From a virus, in the IMG/VR virus record IMGVR_UViG_3300017706_000621, positions 1-26,953 of that record: a DNA stretch of 26,953 nt, one strand, 5' to 3'. The notes under the pieces are model-generated. The model did not search any database. It saw nothing but the letters and a program-made list of their open reading frames with translations, and was not told the origin of the DNA. Below, piece by piece: positions 1 through 5,145 of this stretch. The position numbers and the translations under genes were made by a program. Position 1 is the first letter of the stretch. Each line of letters begins with the position of its first letter.

Positions 1-123
1 AATAGCAAGGTCTGGTGATGTAAACGTTAGTGTTTGATTATCAGTTTCACTTGTCAAATAACCTGCGTCATTTGTAAACATTGAAATGTTTCCTGATTTG
101 TTTGTTAGCGTTTCTGTTGAATC
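1..123. repeat. Terminal redundancy, copy 1 (circular contig overlap)
   Basis: Bases 1-123 are identical to 26831-26953. The repeat lies inside a fibre gene that stays open and in frame across the junction: 1275 nt is exactly 425 codons, followed by 18 more codons ending at 26777. This is what an assembler overlap on a circular or circularly permuted genome gives, so the unique length is about 26,830 bp. A true short direct terminal repeat inside a coding region is less likely. Confidence 0.9.
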
Positions 124-1275
124 TGCTTTTATAAATGCTTCATCATTTGTCCATTGACTATTGCTTCCGCTTTTGTTTGTAAGTGTGTCTGTGGTAGACG
201 CTGTAATGTAAGCTTCATCATTTGTCCATTGACTGTTGCTTCCGCTTTTGTTTGTTAGCGTGTCTGTGCTTGAAGCTGTGATGTAAGCAGCCAGGCTTGG
301 TGTGTTCAATATATCTGTATAAGTTAATTGACGCTTTTCAACTCCACCTGCGTTTCCAATGAATACATTGTAGTGTGCAAGGTTTGGTGTATCATTTGAT
401 CTGCCTGCACCCATAAGAAACAATTGACCATTGTTGGCATGCACTCTTATAATCTTTGCAATCTTCTGAACTTCTTCACCACTGCCTGTTGGGCGTGTGT
501 TTGTAAGTTTATTATTGTTTACAAATAGTTCATCACCTACAACCCAAGTCTCACCTTCTGTGGTTCCTGTAGTATCTACATTCTTTAGATCACCAAAGGT
601 TGATATTGAACCATTGTTGTTGTTGGCAATGTCTGCTGAAGCAATACCAAAGGCTGGCATCTTGGCAGGATCATCAAAGTCAGCAACCATAACTTCTGGT
701 GTGTTTCCTGAATGTCCTGAAATGTAAACAGGTTGTCCGGCAGTGACGGTTTCTCTTGCTTTGGCAGTAAAATGTTGCACGCCAAAGAAGTCTGATGTCA
801 CAGTGTTGAATTCTACATCTGCGGTTGTGCCAACATCTTGCCCAATACTAATATCTCCTGCAGCATAAGTTACGCCTGTTCCACCTGTTAAGTGACCATC
901 AATTCTGGCATCTGTGTAATATAAATTGTTTGGACCTTCTGCCAATTCATCTGTGTCTGCAAAACTTAAATCTAAGTTAGCGCCAGTTTGTAGATCAACT
1001 CTGGCGTCAGCACGGGCGTCTGTGTAATATTGATTGACACCTTCTGATATTTCTGTAGTTGTAAGAGTTACATGATCAACCAAATTGTTTACGCTAAGGA
1101 CCGCACTTGTGATGCTGACTGCCGCTGGTGTAATGTTTAGGACAACAGGGTTGTCTGCTTCTTGTATTGTTACATCAAGATCACTGTCATCCTGCAAAGA
1201 TGGATCCAATGCAGGATCTATTACAGTAACCTCTAAATTTAAATCATCTTGAGGTAATACTGTATAAACTGTCAT
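1..1275 (-). CDS. Tail fibre/adhesin protein, 442 aa across the circular join (5' part)
   Basis: ATG at 1275 starts MTVYTVLPQDDLNLEV. The frame stays open to base 1 and continues in the terminal copy to a TAA at 26777-26779, giving 442 aa. The start codon overlaps the upstream stop (ATGA). Visible modules are the YYTDARADARVDLQTGANLDLS type, typical of marine phage fibres, a middle domain with KARETVTAGQPVYISG, and a C-terminal run of 25-residue repeats containing DTLTNKSGSNSQW. The protein ends in LTDGGTY. The N-terminal modules are paralogous to those of the 450-aa protein encoded next. Receptor binding at the tail tip is inferred from the modules and the repeats; the exact target is unknown. 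Confidence 0.8.
   Translation of the reverse strand, partial: MTVYTVLPQDDLNLEVTVIDPALDPSLQDDSDLDVTIQEADNPVVLNITPAAVSITSAVLSVNNLVDHVTLTTTEISEGVNQYYTDARADARVDLQTGANLDLSFADTDELAEGPNNLYYTDARIDGHLTGGTGVTYAAGDISIGQDVGTTADVEFNTVTSDFFGVQHFTAKARETVTAGQPVYISGHSGNTPEVMVADFDDPAKMPAFGIASADIANNNNGSISTFGDLKNVDTTGTTEGETWVVGDELFVNNNKLTNTRPTGSGEEVQKIAKIIRVHANNGQLFLMGAGRSNDTPNLAHYNVFIGNAGGVEKRQLTYTDILNTPSLAAYITASSTDTLTNKSGSNSQWTNDEAYITASTTDTLTNKSGSNSQWTNDEAFIKADSTETLTNKSGNISMFTNDAGYLTSETDNQTLTFTSPDLAI
62..286. repeat. 75-bp tandem repeats in fibre gene (about 3 copies)
   Basis: The phrase tcatcatttgtccattgac recurs 75 bp apart, near 140 and 215. A more diverged copy begins near 62. Each unit encodes 25 residues (TLTNKSGSNSQWTNDEAYIT type). 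The two inner copies are nearly identical at DNA level, which suggests recent duplication, recombination or gene conversion. Confidence 0.8.
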
Positions 1276-1604
1276 GCTCCTGTAACTCCTTGCTTAACAA
1301 ATGCTTTGCCTTGAAACAAACGTGTTATTGCACCAGCACTGTTTGTCATGCGTATATCATAAACCCAGGTGCCTGGAACTAATGCACCTGTTTGTGTATC
1401 AGTTAATTCCATACTAAACAAACCATTTGGTGCATCTGTTATACTGCATGTAAAGTCTACATCTGTAGTTGATTGATAGGTTTCTTTTAATGCTGCATCA
1501 AAGCTATAATTTGTAATGTCTAAGATTACATCATCTTCTTTTAACTGAAATGATCTTTTGAAATCAGCATATTTGTCTATTGTTATGTTGTATGTGGCTG
1601 CCAT
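1272..1604 (-). CDS. BppU-N-like baseplate/fibre-attachment protein, 110 aa
   Basis: The protein begins MAATYNITIDKYADFKRSF. It has an all-beta pattern (linear-polymer-like hydrophobic strands, SITDAPNGLFSMELTDTQT, then GTWVYDIRMT) resembling the small N-terminal BppU-like or immunoglobulin-like proteins that precede fibres in marine phages. The start at 1604 is chosen because it overlaps the stop of the upstream 40-aa gene as TAATG. A longer GTG start at 1652 would run through that upstream gene. Its stop overlaps the fibre start as ATGA. A role in joining fibres to the tail tip is inferred from position and fold-like pattern. Confidence 0.65.
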   Translation of the reverse strand: MAATYNITIDKYADFKRSFQLKEDDVILDITNYSFDAALKETYQSTTDVDFTCSITDAPNGLFSMELTDTQTGALVPGTWVYDIRMTNSAGAITRLFQGKAFVKQGVTGA

Positions 1605-1726
1605 TAGTTTATTAAACTCCCAATTAAGAATGCTAACCCTTGATATCCCCACGTAATTGTAAGGTAAAGTAATATCAGGTTAGAGAGGGTTGTTAAACTT
1701 TTGATTAATTTGTCTAAATCTTTCAT
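1604..1726 (-). CDS. Small membrane protein, 40 aa (first gene of late block)
   Basis: ATG at 1724-1726 is preceded by AAGGA at 9-10 nt. The protein starts MKDLDKLIKSLTTLSNLILL and continues through a hydrophobic stretch with W26 and G27 to LIGSLIN. There are one or two membrane segments at about residues 14-37 with a charged N-terminus. The TAA overlaps the next ATG (TAATG), like many junctions in this genome, which supports translation. Small membrane proteins at the start of late operons are often holins or pinholins, but nothing here proves that. The family is not recognised. Confidence 0.6.
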   Translation of the reverse strand: MKDLDKLIKSLTTLSNLILLYLTITWGYQGLAFLIGSLIN

Positions 1727-1758
1727 AATGTGTTCCTTGTTTTATTTGTATACAGCTT

Positions 1759-1766
1759 TATTTATC
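1759..1766 (-). promoter_or_regulatory. GATAAATA motif upstream of late genes
   Basis: The minus strand reads GATAAATAAAGCTGTATA 33 nt before the 40-aa gene. The same GATAAATAAAGCT block precedes the scaffold gene, and GATAAATAA precedes the portal gene. It resembles the T4-type late promoter box (TATAAATA; NATAAATA in T4-like cyanophages), but its function is unproven in an AT-rich genome. Confidence 0.35.
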
Positions 1767-1791
1767 TGTTTGGAAATCATCAGAAAATGCC

Positions 1792-1861
1792 CAGGCATCC
1801 CACAAGGAGAGGAGCCTGAGCTACCATGCCTCACAGAACCCCCACTGTTTGGTTGGTAGCT
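1792..1861 (-). ncRNA. Two adjacent hairpins in the late-operon leader
   Basis: On the minus strand AGCTACC (1861-1855) pairs with GGTAGCT (1825-1819). Directly abutting it, CAGGC (1818-1814) pairs with GCCTG (1796-1792), extended by TCC/GGA across one bulged base. An alternative stem, AGGCAT (1831-1826) with ATGCCT (1798-1793), would exclude the second hairpin and compete with the first. The island is visibly richer in GC than its surroundings and holds no ORF. Two abutting stem-loops recall the put antiterminator RNAs of phage HK022; a regulatory switch or a DNA-level packaging site are alternatives. Confidence 0.4.
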
Positions 1862-1862
1862 G

Positions 1863-1917
1863 TATTTATAGCTTTTTTGTAAGATTTAACGGCATAATGG
1901 TTTACAGATTAAACGGC
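1863..1917 (-). promoter_or_regulatory. Candidate late promoter with two upstream direct repeats
   Basis: TATAAATA (1870-1863) serves as a -10 or T4-like late box. Upstream lie two imperfect copies, GCCGTTAAATCTTACAAA (1893-1876) and GCCGTTTAATCTGTAAAC (1917-1900), spaced 24 bp apart. The nearer copy begins 23 bp before TATAAATA. No good -35 is present, so an activator bound to the repeats is a reasonable inference. The element sits immediately after the terminator at 1922-1959 and before the 22-kb structural block. Confidence 0.45.
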
Positions 1918-1921
1918 CAAT

Positions 1922-1959
1922 AAAAAACCCCACATAGCTTATAAGGGGGCTATGTGAGG
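1922..1959 (-). terminator. Intrinsic terminator
   Basis: On the minus strand CCTCACATAGC pairs with GCTATGTGGGG (11 bp, one G-U) around a 10-nt loop, followed directly by TTTTTTA. It lies 24 nt after the 55-aa gene and separates the accessory block from the late block. Confidence 0.9.
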
Positions 1960-1983
1960 TTAGTGATTATAAACTCTTATAAT

Positions 1984-2151
1984 CTATTGCATCTCTGCAA
2001 ATCCAATTGTAACAGGTTCAACAAAACCTTTATTTTGGTAACTGTATTTATCTTGACAGTAGTTCAACCATAGTTTTTTAGCTTTGCGTTGACTGATTAA
2101 TCCACGTTTTACACTGTGCGTCAACATGTTCATGTATGCACGTTTGCTCAT
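1984..2151 (-). CDS. Small basic protein of unknown function, 55 aa
   Basis: The protein begins MSKRAYMNMLTHSVKRGLIS and is rich in Lys and Arg in the first half (QRKAKKLW). The ATG at 2151 overlaps the stop of the 53-aa gene (ATGA), and the gene is followed by a strong terminator. Nucleic-acid binding would fit the charge but no motif is seen. Not recognised. Confidence 0.6.
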   Translation of the reverse strand: MSKRAYMNMLTHSVKRGLISQRKAKKLWLNYCQDKYSYQNKGFVEPVTIGFAEMQ

Positions 2152-2309
2152 AACAGTATCTCCACGTGTGCCCAGTTATTGATAATTTGTGCTACTGTTG
2201 GGTGTAGAAATATATCTTGGATACATTCTTTAGCAGGTATATCTGCATAATCTCTACACCAGTTTGCTGCGTTAATTAGTGTTGTTTCTGGGTTAGTTAT
2301 ATAAGTCAT
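2148..2309 (-). CDS. Small protein of unknown function, 53 aa
   Basis: ATG at 2309 has a strong site, AAAGGAG, 8-9 nt upstream. The protein begins MTYITNPETTLINAANWCRD and contains two Cys and two Trp. It overlaps the next gene by ATGA and is the first gene after the promoter at 2341-2369, so the two small genes form a two-gene operon closed by the terminator at 1922. Not recognised. Confidence 0.65.
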   Translation of the reverse strand: MTYITNPETTLINAANWCRDYADIPAKECIQDIFLHPTVAQIINNWAHVEILL

Positions 2310-2340
2310 TTGTTACACTCCTTTGTTAATGTGTAACTAC

Positions 2341-2369
2341 AACATATAAGCTATAAACATCAGTGTCAA
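2341..2369 (-). promoter_or_regulatory. Sigma70 promoter TTGACA-17-TATGTT
   Basis: -35 TTGACA (2369-2364), a 17-bp spacer and -10 TATGTT (2346-2341), 32 nt before the ATG of the 53-aa gene. A 17-codon GTG frame overlaps it (2390-2337) and is probably fortuitous. Confidence 0.7.
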
Positions 2370-2386
2370 GCCTATAATTAAATAAA

Positions 2387-2551
2387 TCACGCTGTCTCCT
2401 CTATAACTTCTTCTATTTCAATAATATCATAGTTATTACCAAGTTCTAAATCTGCTTGATTTTCTGCGGCTTCTCTGTTGACACCATAAGTATACATTTC
2501 TAATATTTCATTAGGATACCTATAGTGTTTATATTTTACTTTTATTTCCAT
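2387..2551 (-). CDS. Small acidic protein of unknown function, 54 aa
   Basis: The protein begins MEIKVKYKHYRYPNEILEMY and ends in an acidic tail, EIEEVIEETA. The ATG overlaps the previous stop as TAATG, with GAGGAG just upstream inside the previous gene. The C-terminal EETA is the translated ribosome-binding site of the junction, as in the 57-aa gene before it. Not recognised. Confidence 0.6.
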   Translation of the reverse strand: MEIKVKYKHYRYPNEILEMYTYGVNREAAENQADLELGNNYDIIEIEEVIEETA

Positions 2552-2724
2552 TACGCCGTCTCCTCTAATTTATAATAAACACACATAAAATCTACAATAG
2601 TTTTAATATCTTGTTTACTATTAGCAGATAGCATACCTGTTACAGGAGCATCAATATAGGGATTTCTCCAATACCATTTACCATCATACTCACTGTATAT
2701 TTCAAAGCCTTTATAAAGTTCCAT
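2551..2724 (-). CDS. Small protein of unknown function, 57 aa
   Basis: The protein begins MELYKGFEIYSEYDGKWYWR and is rich in aromatics, with a compact alpha/beta-like pattern. The ATG overlaps the stop of the 149-aa gene (TAATG) behind AGGAGG. It ends in EETA, coded by the binding site for the next gene. It is probably co-transcribed from the promoter at 3220-3248. Not recognised. Confidence 0.6.
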   Translation of the reverse strand: MELYKGFEIYSEYDGKWYWRNPYIDAPVTGMLSANSKQDIKTIVDFMCVYYKLEETA

Positions 2725-3173
2725 TACGCTGCCTCCTGGGTTAATTTATCTAAAAATAGTATTTTTTCTACTGCTGTTTTATCAGCACCATACCAGTCAA
2801 CAAAATTTTCTACTATTTCTTTGTTGTTGATTGTATAGCCTGCTGTTCTGTGAGCAGCCACAAAGTCATCAACATAATATTCTAATTCTTCAATAACATC
2901 TTGTTGGTCATACAATTCACCTTGTAATATGTGCAATGCTAGAAACACTTCTTCACCTGCATCCCATATCTTTTCATATAATTCATCTGATTGTTCTACG
3001 CCATCTTGTAGCTCAACTATAAAGCTACCATAATTGTCATGCTTTACATTCCACACTGTATATGGAAGTTTTGCTTGTAATAGGTCAAATAATTTTTGAC
3101 ATTGATCCTTCCATAGTGGCATATCTACTACTATAAAAAAGCTCTCATCATCTATTTTTTTGAAGTTATTCAT
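2724..3173 (-). CDS. Highly acidic protein of unknown function, 149 aa
   Basis: The frame is open from 3197, but the start at 3173 (MNNFKKIDDESFFIVVDM) is preferred. ACGGAG lies 10 nt before it, and the upstream segment through 3197 is a leader shared with the 155-aa gene, where it is out of frame. I count 31 Asp/Glu against 12 Lys/Arg, so net charge is strongly negative, with clusters such as EELEYYVDD. First gene after a consensus promoter, followed by two co-transcribed small genes. Small acidic early phage proteins are sometimes DNA mimics or inhibitors of host enzymes; that is only a suggestion. No family recognised. Confidence 0.75.
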   Translation of the reverse strand: MNNFKKIDDESFFIVVDMPLWKDQCQKLFDLLQAKLPYTVWNVKHDNYGSFIVELQDGVEQSDELYEKIWDAGEEVFLALHILQGELYDQQDVIEELEYYVDDFVAAHRTAGYTINNKEIVENFVDWYGADKTAVEKILFLDKLTQEAA

Positions 3174-3219
3174 TGTATTTGCTCCGTTTGTTGTCATAAA
3201 CTTTATTGTCTATACTTAT

Positions 3220-3248
3220 AGTATACAGCAAGATGTCTTACTTGTCAA
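3220..3248 (-). promoter_or_regulatory. Sigma70 promoter TTGACA-17-TATACT with operator-like palindrome
   Basis: -35 TTGACA (3248-3243), 17-bp spacer, -10 TATACT (3225-3220). The spacer carries AGTAAGACATCTTGCT, an inverted repeat with one mismatch. The promoter and the 5' leader down to ACGGAG (about 75 nt) are nearly identical to those at 3764-3792. Confidence 0.85.
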
Positions 3249-3253
3249 CCTTT

Positions 3254-3721
3254 TTATGCCGCTTCTTTAACATTATTTAATGCATCTTTATACCACGGCA
3301 TAGCACCTGATTCAATTACATCATATACATCATCAAACATTTTGCAGAAGAATTGTGTTTTAATACGCTTGTAATTTTTGCGTATATTAGCCACTGTATG
3401 TGGTGCAAGGTCATAATAATCACCTTCTGCTAAATGCCAATCTTCTGGGAATTCAAATGTTTCAACAATCATAAAGTCATTCATATCATTAGCATCTGAT
3501 ACACTATCAATTGCTGCTTTAATTGACTGTGGATTAAGTTTATCAAAGCGTTCATGAACAATAAAACTTACTTCACAGTTGCTGTCAACACCGTGACTTA
3601 CATCTGGTGCAATGCGTGAGCCTGTTTGTTCAAGTATTGCTGTGTAAACTTCATTTACATCACGGTAACATTCCGCTGATGTGCTATAAATTGCTACTGT
3701 TTTTGTATTAGTGTTTGTCAT
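3254..3721 (-). CDS. Acidic protein of unknown function, 155 aa
   Basis: The protein begins MTNTNTKTVAIYSTSAECYR and ends in VKEAA. It has more Asp/Glu than Lys/Arg (about 26 to 14) and an alpha/beta pattern with VSFIVHERF and FMIVETFEFPEDW. ATG at 3721 follows ACGGAG by 6-7 nt in a leader shared with the 149-aa gene, so the two should be expressed together, although the proteins show no clear similarity by eye. No terminator is visible between them. No family recognised. Confidence 0.75.
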   Translation of the reverse strand: MTNTNTKTVAIYSTSAECYRDVNEVYTAILEQTGSRIAPDVSHGVDSNCEVSFIVHERFDKLNPQSIKAAIDSVSDANDMNDFMIVETFEFPEDWHLAEGDYYDLAPHTVANIRKNYKRIKTQFFCKMFDDVYDVIESGAMPWYKDALNNVKEAA

Positions 3722-3763
3722 TGTTAACTCCGTTTGTTGTCATAACTTAATTGTTATACTTAC

Positions 3764-3792
3764 AGTATACAGTAAGATGTCTTACTTGTCAA
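3764..3792 (-). promoter_or_regulatory. Sigma70 promoter TTGACA-17-TATACT with perfect spacer palindrome
   Basis: -35 TTGACA (3792-3787), 17-bp spacer, -10 TATACT (3769-3764). The spacer contains AGTAAGACATCTTACT, two perfect 7-bp arms around CA. A protein bound there would cover the promoter, so it is a good operator candidate. Confidence 0.85.
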
Positions 3793-3804
3793 CCTTTAGA
3801 GTCA

Positions 3805-3832
3805 AGAAAAAACCCATATATTTCAATGGGTT
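3805..3832 (-). terminator. Intrinsic terminator
   Basis: On the minus strand AACCCAT pairs with ATGGGTT around an 8-nt loop and is followed by a T-run (TTTTTTC, partly in the arm). It lies 17 nt after the 51-aa gene and just before the promoter at 3792, so it insulates the two units. Confidence 0.8.
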
Positions 3833-3848
3833 AAAATTTATTTTGATT

Positions 3849-4004
3849 TTATTTGTATTTTTTTGCGTATTTTATGACAAATTCACGTAATTCACTGTCA
3901 GTTGGTGCCCTGTATTCAAAGGGTTTTCCCAACATCTCATATACTTCTGTCCAAAATTTATACTTGCTTTTGCAACGTTCTATGAGATCTTCTGCTGATG
4001 TCAT
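3849..4004 (-). CDS. Small protein of unknown function, 51 aa
   Basis: The protein begins MTSAEDLIERCKSKYKFWTE, is rich in Lys and aromatic residues, and ends in KYAKKYK. The ATG at 4004 overlaps the stop of the 103-aa gene (ATGA). It is the last gene of the 4548-3849 unit, directly followed by a terminator. Not recognised. Confidence 0.65.
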   Translation of the reverse strand: MTSAEDLIERCKSKYKFWTEVYEMLGKPFEYRAPTDSELREFVIKYAKKYK

Positions 4005-4312
4005 TTTTGCAGTCTTGAATGATCTGCAACACTGTCAAAGAATGCCGCACTAGCCAACAATCTTTCACGTCTGCCATTCATTGTGGGATGTGTTAATCTC
4101 CATAAGAAATACGCATCTGCACGGTTTAGTCTTTTGTATTCACTTGAATTGTATCTTTTTAATACACTTTTTGCATGATCAAATTGCTCTGGTGCAATGT
4201 GATAGTTGTGCATACAACGTCTGGTGTGTTTTACCAGCCATCTGTGTGCTATTTTATAATGATGATTTGTTTTCCACCATCTGTTAAATTTTGTTAGTCT
4301 ACCTTGATTCAT
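4001..4312 (-). CDS. Basic His/Arg-rich protein of unknown function, 103 aa
   Basis: The protein begins MNQGRLTKFNRWWKTNHHYK. It is strongly basic, with many His, Arg and Trp (HRWLVKHTRRCMHNYH) and predicted mostly helical. It overlaps its neighbours by ATGA on both sides, as middle gene of a three-gene unit. Nucleic-acid binding would suit the charge; no known domain is visible. Confidence 0.65.
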   Translation of the reverse strand: MNQGRLTKFNRWWKTNHHYKIAHRWLVKHTRRCMHNYHIAPEQFDHAKSVLKRYNSSEYKRLNRADAYFLWRLTHPTMNGRRERLLASAAFFDSVADHSRLQK

Positions 4313-4548
4313 TTACCTGCTCCTATATATGCTTCTTTGTCAAAGATTGCTTTGCAATCCAAGTTGTTGCGTTGTGTTTGATTTAGACTGTTAAACTCAG
4401 AGATTGATATGTCATATATTTTATGTCCTACCCAAGTTCCTGCTAATTTACGCAGAACTAGATCTTTGTCTAATGCCCGTTGATTTTCATATTCAAATTT
4501 ATCTATAATTCTTATTCCTGAATTATAACTGTATATCTCTACTACCAT
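4309..4548 (-). CDS. Protein of unknown function, 79 aa
   Basis: The protein begins MVVEIYSYNSGIRIIDKFEY and has an alpha/beta pattern. ATG at 4548 has AAGGAA about 11 nt upstream. It is the first gene after the 600-nt non-coding stretch, so that stretch may act as its long 5' leader; alternatively a promoter at 4685-4712 drives it. It overlaps the next gene by ATGA. Not recognised. Confidence 0.65.
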   Translation of the reverse strand: MVVEIYSYNSGIRIIDKFEYENQRALDKDLVLRKLAGTWVGHKIYDISISEFNSLNQTQRNNLDCKAIFDKEAYIGAGK

Positions 4549-4575
4549 AATTGTATTTATTCCTTGTTATTAACA

Positions 4576-4619
4576 CCTATCTTACAGATAGGAAACATCA
4601 AAACTCTAAAGAGTTTTTT
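4576..4619. terminator. Two hairpins before the 79-aa gene; one terminator-like on both strands
   Basis: AAAACTC (4600-4606) pairs with GAGTTTT (4611-4617) around TAAA. On the plus strand it runs into TTTTTT, so it would stop plus-strand transcripts better than minus-strand ones. CCTATC (4576-4581) pairs with GATAGG (4587-4592) close to the ribosome-binding site of the 79-aa gene. These could mark the 3' end of the upstream RNA or regulate the gene. Confidence 0.4.
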
Positions 4620-4684
4620 CTGTTTATTTTTTATCTTTAGTTTTTAGTTCTTAAGTGGAACATGTATTCATTTATTAGATAATA

Positions 4685-4712
4685 ATTATATTATCTTTAA
4701 GTTTGAAGTCAT
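4685..4712 (-). promoter_or_regulatory. Possible promoter ATGACT-16-TATAAT
   Basis: A perfect -10 TATAAT (4690-4685) lies 16 bp after ATGACT (4712-4707), which matches 4 of 6 bases of the -35 consensus. It sits just downstream of the 12-bp hairpin at 4711-4738 and would serve the 79/103/51-aa unit. The region is very AT-rich, so a chance match is possible. Confidence 0.4.
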
Positions 4713-4907
4713 AGTCACGCTAGTATTAGCGTAACTATAAAAATCAAATACTTTAAGTATCTGTCATTTACTGTATTAACTTAACCCAATGGGAAAGGCA
4801 GGTTTTGCTGTCTCCTTTTACAAGCGTGTCTGTTTAACGCAATGCATTACAACCAATACAGAAGTCTCTGTAATGCACATGAGGGCTGAATTGTGTATCC
4901 CTCTCAC

Positions 4908-4924
4908 TTAGCCAATATTAGTAT
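4908..4924 (-). repeat. 17-bp direct repeat, copy 2 (copy 1 at 5131-5147)
   Basis: The minus-strand sequence ATACTAATATTGGCTAA occurs exactly at 5147-5131 and at 4924-4908. In each case it follows or overlaps a -10-like hexamer, so both copies could form the 5' end of a transcript. Confidence 0.8.
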
Positions 4925-4995
4925 ATATTTGCCACACCATTAAGACAAGAGAAAAGCACTAACCACATAGGGGCGTCTTTTAAGGCATCCGCCAT
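4918..4995 (-). CDS. Possible 25-aa peptide inside structured RNA 1
   Basis: ATG at 4995 reads MADALKDAPMWLVLFSCLNG and stops after 25 codons. No good ribosome-binding site is present, and the start lies in the CCGC/GCGG hairpin loop. It may be chance or a short regulatory peptide. Confidence 0.15.
   Translation of the reverse strand: MADALKDAPMWLVLFSCLNGVANIY
4920..4948 (-). promoter_or_regulatory. Possible internal promoter TTGTCT-17-TATACT
   Basis: TTGTCT (4948-4943), a 17-bp spacer and TATACT (4925-4920) precede the second copy of the 17-bp repeat. The -35 matches 4 of 6 and the -10 matches 5 of 6 consensus bases. It would start a shorter RNA whose 5' end resembles that of RNA 1. Confidence 0.45.
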
Positions 4996-5145
4996 AAGCG
5001 GGTAGTCTCTTGAATCAGATAATAAGCAATCTTAACCTACCCTCTCACATCAGAAGGGATTCAGTAGCACTATTCAGTTGCCGTGCTGGGCTTAATCTTA
5101 TTTGTGAGGGTTCTGTGTGTGTGAGTTGTGTTAGCCAATATTAGT

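Larger units (their letters stand above)
4711..5139 (-). ncRNA. Candidate structured RNA 1, behind a perfect promoter
   Basis: No convincing ORF lies between 5159 and 4549, and the portion 5130-4795 is richer in GC than its flanks. A perfect consensus promoter (5174-5146) drives it. Stems visible in the minus-strand RNA are AGCAC/GUGCU (5087-5083 with 5070-5066), GGGUAG/CUACCC (5042-5037 with 5005-5000), CCGC/GCGG (5001-4998 with 4992-4989), GUGCAUUACA/UGUAAUGCAU (4878-4869 with 4851-4842, one G-U), and a 12-bp hairpin with one G-U pair (4738-4711) whose wobble favours the minus strand. The 3' end is unclear: 4711 or 4600. It does not match tRNA, tmRNA or RNase P motifs I know. A large phage RNA of the ROOL/GOLLD kind, an mRNA leader or a replication primer are options. 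Confidence 0.5.

Noticed and set aside
1-123. Physical direct terminal repeat of the virion DNA
   Set aside because: It lies inside a fibre gene that reads through in frame; an assembly overlap of a circular contig is simpler.
62-286. CRISPR-like repeat array
   Set aside because: The repeats are coding, 75-bp tandem units without spacers, in frame with the fibre gene.
1790-1835. tRNA-like phrase GGTAGCTCAG in the late leader
   Set aside because: The matching AGGCAT/ATGCCT stem encloses too few bases for a tRNA, and no T-arm or anticodon arm is present.
2337-2390. 17-codon GTG frame MIYLIIGLTLMFIAYML behind GAGGAG
   Set aside because: It has a plausible site and a hydrophobic sequence, but the whole stretch is also a TTGACA-17-TATGTT promoter, which explains it better; too short to call.
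4970-5030. Group I intron-like R element (TTCAAGAGACTA)
   Set aside because: No complementary S element or P7 pairing and no interrupted coding sequence at either side.
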